Shown here: positions 5,399 through 8,649 of the stretch, piece after piece | How positions within the stretch are numbered: the first letter of the stretch is position 1 | Layout: each line of letters opens with the position of its first letter | Assembly: GCA_005884855.1 (NCBI GenBank) | Contig: VAZS01000100.1 | Coordinates: 1-8,649, forward strand | Length of the DNA: 8,649 bases | From: Alphaproteobacteria bacterium | GTDB lineage: Bacteria > Pseudomonadota > Alphaproteobacteria > Rhizobiales > Xanthobacteraceae | Direction of reading: 5' to 3' | The notes under the pieces: generated by a model | What the model was told of the DNA's origin: nothing | Databases searched by the model: none | The model's input: the letters and a program-made list of their open reading frames with translations, nothing else | Position numbers and translations under genes: made by a program

Positions 5399-6727
5399 AT
5401 GGCGGACTACGATCTCGCGATCATCGGCGGGGGCCTGAACGGCATTAGCGTCGCGCGCGATGCTGCGGGCCGTGGCCTGCGCGTGATCCTGCTGGAGCAG
5501 GGCGATCTCGGTTCGGCCGCATCCTCCGCCTCGCCGCGCCTGATCCATGGCGATCTCGCCATGCTGGAACGCTGGGCTTTCCTGCGCGTGCGCGCGGCGC
5601 TTGCCGAACGCGACATCTGGCTGCGGATCGCGCCGCACCTGGTGCGTCCGATGCGCTTCGCCCTCCCGGCTCATTCCGAAGAGCGTCCGCCATGGCTTTT
5701 GCGGTCGGGGTTGTGGCTCTACGACCGGCTGGGCTCGGCCCGCAATCTGCCGGGTTCGGCGACGGTCGACGTCACGCATCATCCGATCGGGAATGCGCTG
5801 AAGCGTCCCTTCGGCACAGCCTTTGAATACTCTGATTGCGTGGTGGACGACTCGCGGCTGGTGATCGCTAACGCACTCGACGCCGCCGAGCGCGGCGCCG
5901 TCATCCGCACCGGAGCGCGCTGCGTTCGCGCTGACCGGCTCGCCACCTGGCGGCTCGTGGTGATTGATCGCGGCCGCCGCCAGGTGATCACCGCGCGGGC
6001 GCTGGCCAACGCCACCGGCGCGTGGACCGCCTCTGTCGCGGAAATCGTTTTGAGTATGCCGCCCCCGAGAGCGGGCGCGTTCCAGATCAGTCACATCATC
6101 GTCGGGCGGCTGTTCGATACCGACAACATCTATGTTTTCCAGAACGTCGATCGGCGGCTGGTTTTCGCAAGCCCTTATATCAGGACCGTCTCCGGCGCCA
6201 ACATGGGCGTCAGTTCCAGAACGAGGGGCACCGCGAGCGATGGCGCCATAACGTTTGATGCGCGGCGCGGTAAGGCGCCGCTGCTGACGATCTTCGGCGG
6301 CGATATCACCACTTCGCGGTTGCGCGCTGAGCGGGCGGTATCGAAGCTGGCGCCGTTCTATCCGATGTCGCCGCGCTGGACCGCGAACACGCCGCTGCCG
6401 GGCGGCGACTTTGAATGGGCGCGGTTCGAGGCCGAGGTCGATCGCACCCGCGAGCGCTGGCGTTTTCTCAGCGAGGCCGAGGCGCAACGGCTGGTCGGCG
6501 CCTACGGGACGCGTGTTGCGGCCGTCCTTGGCGAGGCCAAGGAGCGGTCCGACCTCGGTCCTGCTTTCGGGCCGGAACTGAGCGGCGCGGAGGTACGCTA
6601 TCTCATGGCAAAGGAATGGGCGCGGTTTCCGGACGACATCCTCTGGCGCCGTACAAAGCTCGGAATGACCATGCCGCCTGCGGATCGCGAGGCGTTGGGC
6701 GCGTTCATGGCCAATGCTCATGTCTGA
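5399..6727 (+). CDS. GlpD-like FAD-dependent oxidoreductase with altered substrate site (442 aa)
   Basis: The FAD site is intact: IGGGLNG at 9-15, Glu33, and SSAS at 42-45. The framework of aerobic glycerol-3-phosphate dehydrogenase is clear throughout: MAPH-like IAPH 77-80, FEYSDCVVDDSRLV 142-155, IFGG 298-301, and a C-terminal domain with LPGGDF 333-338 and WRRTKLGM 416-423. But the substrate residues of E. coli GlpD are changed. Arg54-Tyr55 are Ala54-Met55, Lys354 is Asp302 (GGD for GGK), and the stretch that should hold IGTTD and SGVRPL is missing or rewritten between residues 260 and 290, about 50 residues shorter. The His of GSHIV is kept (His232) without its Lys-Gly. Electrons would still go from FAD to quinone if it is active. 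The substrate is probably not glycerol 3-phosphate. The start at 5399 is chosen because it begins the FAD strand; the longer frame overlaps the upstream gene. Confidence 0.85.
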   Translation: MADYDLAIIGGGLNGISVARDAAGRGLRVILLEQGDLGSAASSASPRLIHGDLAMLERWAFLRVRAALAERDIWLRIAPHLVRPMRFALPAHSEERPPWLLRSGLWLYDRLGSARNLPGSATVDVTHHPIGNALKRPFGTAFEYSDCVVDDSRLVIANALDAAERGAVIRTGARCVRADRLATWRLVVIDRGRRQVITARALANATGAWTASVAEIVLSMPPPRAGAFQISHIIVGRLFDTDNIYVFQNVDRRLVFASPYIRTVSGANMGVSSRTRGTASDGAITFDARRGKAPLLTIFGGDITTSRLRAERAVSKLAPFYPMSPRWTANTPLPGGDFEWARFEAEVDRTRERWRFLSEAEAQRLVGAYGTRVAAVLGEAKERSDLGPAFGPELSGAEVRYLMAKEWARFPDDILWRRTKLGMTMPPADREALGAFMANAHV

Positions 6728-6816
6728 TCACGTCGGGATCGAGTCTGCCGCTTTGCTCCCTTGAGCCGATGCCGATCCGCCGCTAGCGTGCAGTCGCGAC
6801 CGGGCTGGCGAGTAAT

Positions 6817-7956
6817 ATGGCGGACGACCCACCGAAGGCAGAAGAAGCGCCGGACATTCCGCTGCTGCGCATCGATGCGGTGGTGAAAAAGTTCGGCGCA
6901 TTGCGGGCAGTGGACCGGCTGTCTCTGGACATCGCTGCCGGCGAATTTTTTGCTCTGCTCGGTCCGAGCGGTTGCGGCAAGACAACGCTGCTGCGGATGC
7001 TCGCAGGATTCGAGACGCCGGACGAAGGCCGTATCCTGCTCGACGGCAACGATATCGCGCGTGTTCTGCCGCACCAGCGTCCCGTGAACATGATGTTCCA
7101 GAACTATGCTCTTTTTCCGCATCTTTCGGCGCGCGACAACATCGCCTTCGGCCTGAAGCGCATGGCGATGCCGCGCCTGGAGATCGAGACGCGCGTGGCG
7201 GACATGGTGCGGCTCTTGAAGCTCGATGGGCTCGAGGAGCGTAAGCCCGACCAACTTTCCGGTGGCCAGAAGCAGCGCGTGGCGCTGGCCCGCTCGCTGG
7301 CGCGCCGGCCGCGGGTGCTGCTGCTTGACGAGCCGCTGGCCGCGCTCGACAAGAAGCTGCGCGAAAGCACCCAGCTCGAATTGATGGAGTTGCAACGCCG
7401 GCTCGGCATGACCTTTGTCATCGTTACCCACGATCAGGAAGAGGCGATGACGGTCGCCGACCGCATCGGGGTGATGGACGCCGGCCGTCTCGAACAGGTG
7501 GCGACCCCGCGGCAACTTTACGAGGCGCCGGCTTCGCGCTGGGTCGCGGAGTTCGTTGGCGACGTCAATATTTTCGAGGGCCAGACCGGCTCGCGCCAAG
7601 CCAGCCGCCTGATGATCGCGACAAAGGACGCCGGTATGATAGCGGTCGCCGAGCCTGCGCAGCCGATTACGAAAAGCCTGGTCTGCGTCGCGATCCGCCC
7701 CGAAAAGGTCAAGCTATCGCGCCGCGGCCCGGTGTCGGATGCTGTCAATTCGCATGCTATCAACCGTCTCGAAGGGGTCGTGACCGACGTCAGCTATCTC
7801 GGCGGCGTCACCAGCTACAAAGTGAAGCTCGATAGCGGCGCGGTATTGCGTTCGTCGATGGCGAACACCGCGCGCATCGACATCGATGCCTATCATGCGA
7901 GCCAACGCGTGGTGGCCTGGTTCACGCCTGACGATTGCGTGGTGCTGGAGCAATGA
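6817..7956 (+). CDS. potG: ABC transporter ATP-binding protein, PotG-like (polyamine type, 379 aa)
   Basis: This ATPase powers uptake by a polyamine-type ABC importer at the inner face of the membrane. Motifs in order: Walker A GPSGCGKTT 49-57, Q-loop Gln95 in FQNYALFPH, signature LSGGQ 147-151, Walker B LLLLDEP about 168-173, D-loop AALD 175-178, switch His205 in THDQEEAM. A TOBE-type regulatory domain fills about 290-375, starting at AIRPEKV. Its length is nearly that of E. coli PotG (377), and MLAGFE, NMMFQNYALFPH and the ending CVVLEQ match that family better than UgpC or PotA. The substrate could be putrescine or another amine and cannot be read from the ATPase. GGCGAG at 6807-6812 is the likely ribosome binding site. 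The 89 bases before it hold no clear terminator, so read-through from the GlpD-like gene is possible. Its TGA overlaps the ATG of the permease. Confidence 0.92.
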   Translation: MADDPPKAEEAPDIPLLRIDAVVKKFGALRAVDRLSLDIAAGEFFALLGPSGCGKTTLLRMLAGFETPDEGRILLDGNDIARVLPHQRPVNMMFQNYALFPHLSARDNIAFGLKRMAMPRLEIETRVADMVRLLKLDGLEERKPDQLSGGQKQRVALARSLARRPRVLLLDEPLAALDKKLRESTQLELMELQRRLGMTFVIVTHDQEEAMTVADRIGVMDAGRLEQVATPRQLYEAPASRWVAEFVGDVNIFEGQTGSRQASRLMIATKDAGMIAVAEPAQPITKSLVCVAIRPEKVKLSRRGPVSDAVNSHAINRLEGVVTDVSYLGGVTSYKVKLDSGAVLRSSMANTARIDIDAYHASQRVVAWFTPDDCVVLEQ

Positions 7957-8649
7957 GCGCCCGCCGCATTTTCATGCGTCCGGCGCGCCTGGCCGCGATC
8001 GCGCCCTATCTGTGGATGCTGCTGTTTTTTCTGGTGCCCTTCGGTTTCGTATTGAAAATCAGCTTGTCGCAAACCGCCATCGCGCAGCCGCCTTATGTGC
8101 CGGTATTCGATCCGATGCAGGGCTTTGAAGCCATCAAAGCCGCCGCGGCTGAGCTGTCGCTCGAAAATTTCAGGCTGCTGGTTTCCGATAATCTCTATGT
8201 ATTATCGTATCTGCGCAGCCTTGCCGTCGCGGCGCTTTCGACCTCCATCCTGCTGGTGATCGGCTATCCCATTGCCCATGGCATGGCCCGGCTGCCGCGG
8301 CAGTGGCAAGCGACGGCAATGATGCTGGTGATCGTTCCGTTCTGGACTTCCTTTCTCATTCGCATTTACGCCTGGATCAACATCCTGCAGCACGACGGAC
8401 TGCTCAATAAGCTCCTGCTCGCGCTTCATCTGGTTTCGGCTCCGGTGGTGTGGCTCTCCACCGACAGCGCGATGTATCTCGGCATGGTCTACTCTTATCT
8501 CCCATTCATGATACTGCCGCTCTACGCGACACTCGCCAAAATGGATCCGGCGCTGCTGGAGGCCGCGTCCGATCTCGGTGCTTCGCAGCGGCAGACGTTC
8601 TGGCTTGTAACGTTCCCGCTGTCGCTGCCCGGCGTCGCCGCCGGGGGGT
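7953..8649 (+). CDS. potH: ABC transporter permease, PotH-like, C-terminus cut by window edge
   Basis: An open frame of 232 codons runs to the window edge. It is an inner-membrane permease of the polyamine-type importer. A basic N-terminus precedes the first membrane helix (about 15-37), followed by a long periplasmic stretch containing LSLENFRLLVSDNLYV (69-83), then helices at about 88-108, 121-143 and 173-194. PFWTSFLIRIYAW at 129-141 and YLPFMILPLY at 182-191 are strong PotB/PotH marks. The EAA loop that docks on the ATPase is present: EAASDLGA 203-210 with the following FPL and Gly227. E. coli PotH has about 317 residues, so roughly the last 85 are outside the window. The ATG overlaps the potG stop in an ATGA arrangement, which indicates translational coupling. 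A potI-type second permease is expected downstream. Confidence 0.92.
   Translation, partial: MSARRIFMRPARLAAIAPYLWMLLFFLVPFGFVLKISLSQTAIAQPPYVPVFDPMQGFEAIKAAAAELSLENFRLLVSDNLYVLSYLRSLAVAALSTSILLVIGYPIAHGMARLPRQWQATAMMLVIVPFWTSFLIRIYAWINILQHDGLLNKLLLALHLVSAPVVWLSTDSAMYLGMVYSYLPFMILPLYATLAKMDPALLEAASDLGASQRQTFWLVTFPLSLPGVAAGG

Noticed and set aside
5297..6721. Long open frame of 474 codons on the minus strand opposite the GlpD-like gene
   Set aside because: The translation is rich in Arg, Ala, Pro and His with no family motif, as expected for the antisense of a GC-rich gene. The plus-strand frame shows clear GlpD homology.
6728..6816. Terminator between the GlpD-like gene and potG
   Set aside because: Only weak complementary pieces (GGATCG and CGATCC) about 30 bases apart are present, with no compact stem and no T-run.
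6718..7599. Open frame of 293 codons on the minus strand opposite potG
   Set aside because: It is the antisense of a well-supported ABC ATPase, and its composition is His/Arg-rich without recognisable domains.

Overview
The window looks like chromosome from an alphaproteobacterium of the Bradyrhizobium/Rhodopseudomonas type. The reasons are high GC coding sequence, a pair of YdcH/DUF465 genes, short Bradyrhizobium-style conserved proteins, a PAS-GGDEF-EAL protein with a PAS_7-like first sensor, and the style of the GlpD-like and PotG/PotH-like proteins. This assignment rests on recognising protein families by eye, not on a database search. I see no tRNA, rRNA, CRISPR array, insertion sequence or phage gene.

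Left part (1-1325). Three small genes are read leftwards: a DUF465 protein (844-638), an unnamed conserved small protein (437-222, possibly starting at 488), and a second unnamed small protein cut by the window edge (205-1). A second DUF465 gene (1076-1261) points the other way. The 231-base divergent region between the two DUF465 genes holds a good sigma70-like promoter for the rightward gene. A hairpin at 1289-1314 separates that gene from the next, convergent one.

Middle (1326-2706). A leftward FAD-dependent oxidoreductase of the L-2-hydroxyglutarate oxidase family (2429-1326) is followed by a 277-base divergent intergenic region. This region holds a hairpin that would cover the oxidase's ribosome binding site, a 10-bp palindrome, an AT-rich promoter-like stretch and a leader hairpin ahead of the next gene.

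Right part (2707-8649). Four genes run rightwards and could form one transcript: a membrane-anchored triple-PAS GGDEF-EAL protein (cyclic-di-GMP turnover), a glycerol-3-phosphate dehydrogenase-like flavoprotein 10 bases downstream, then, after 89 bases, a PotG-like ABC ATPase and a PotH-like permease that overlap by 4 bases. The permease runs off the right edge. No substrate-binding protein gene precedes potG; the GlpD-like gene sits there instead.

The most notable point is that the GlpD-like protein keeps its FAD-binding fold and its C-terminal domain but has lost the residues that bind glycerol 3-phosphate in E. coli GlpD. It is also about 50 residues short in the substrate domain. It is therefore probably either an enzyme for a different substrate, perhaps one brought in by the neighbouring transporter, or a decaying paralogue.
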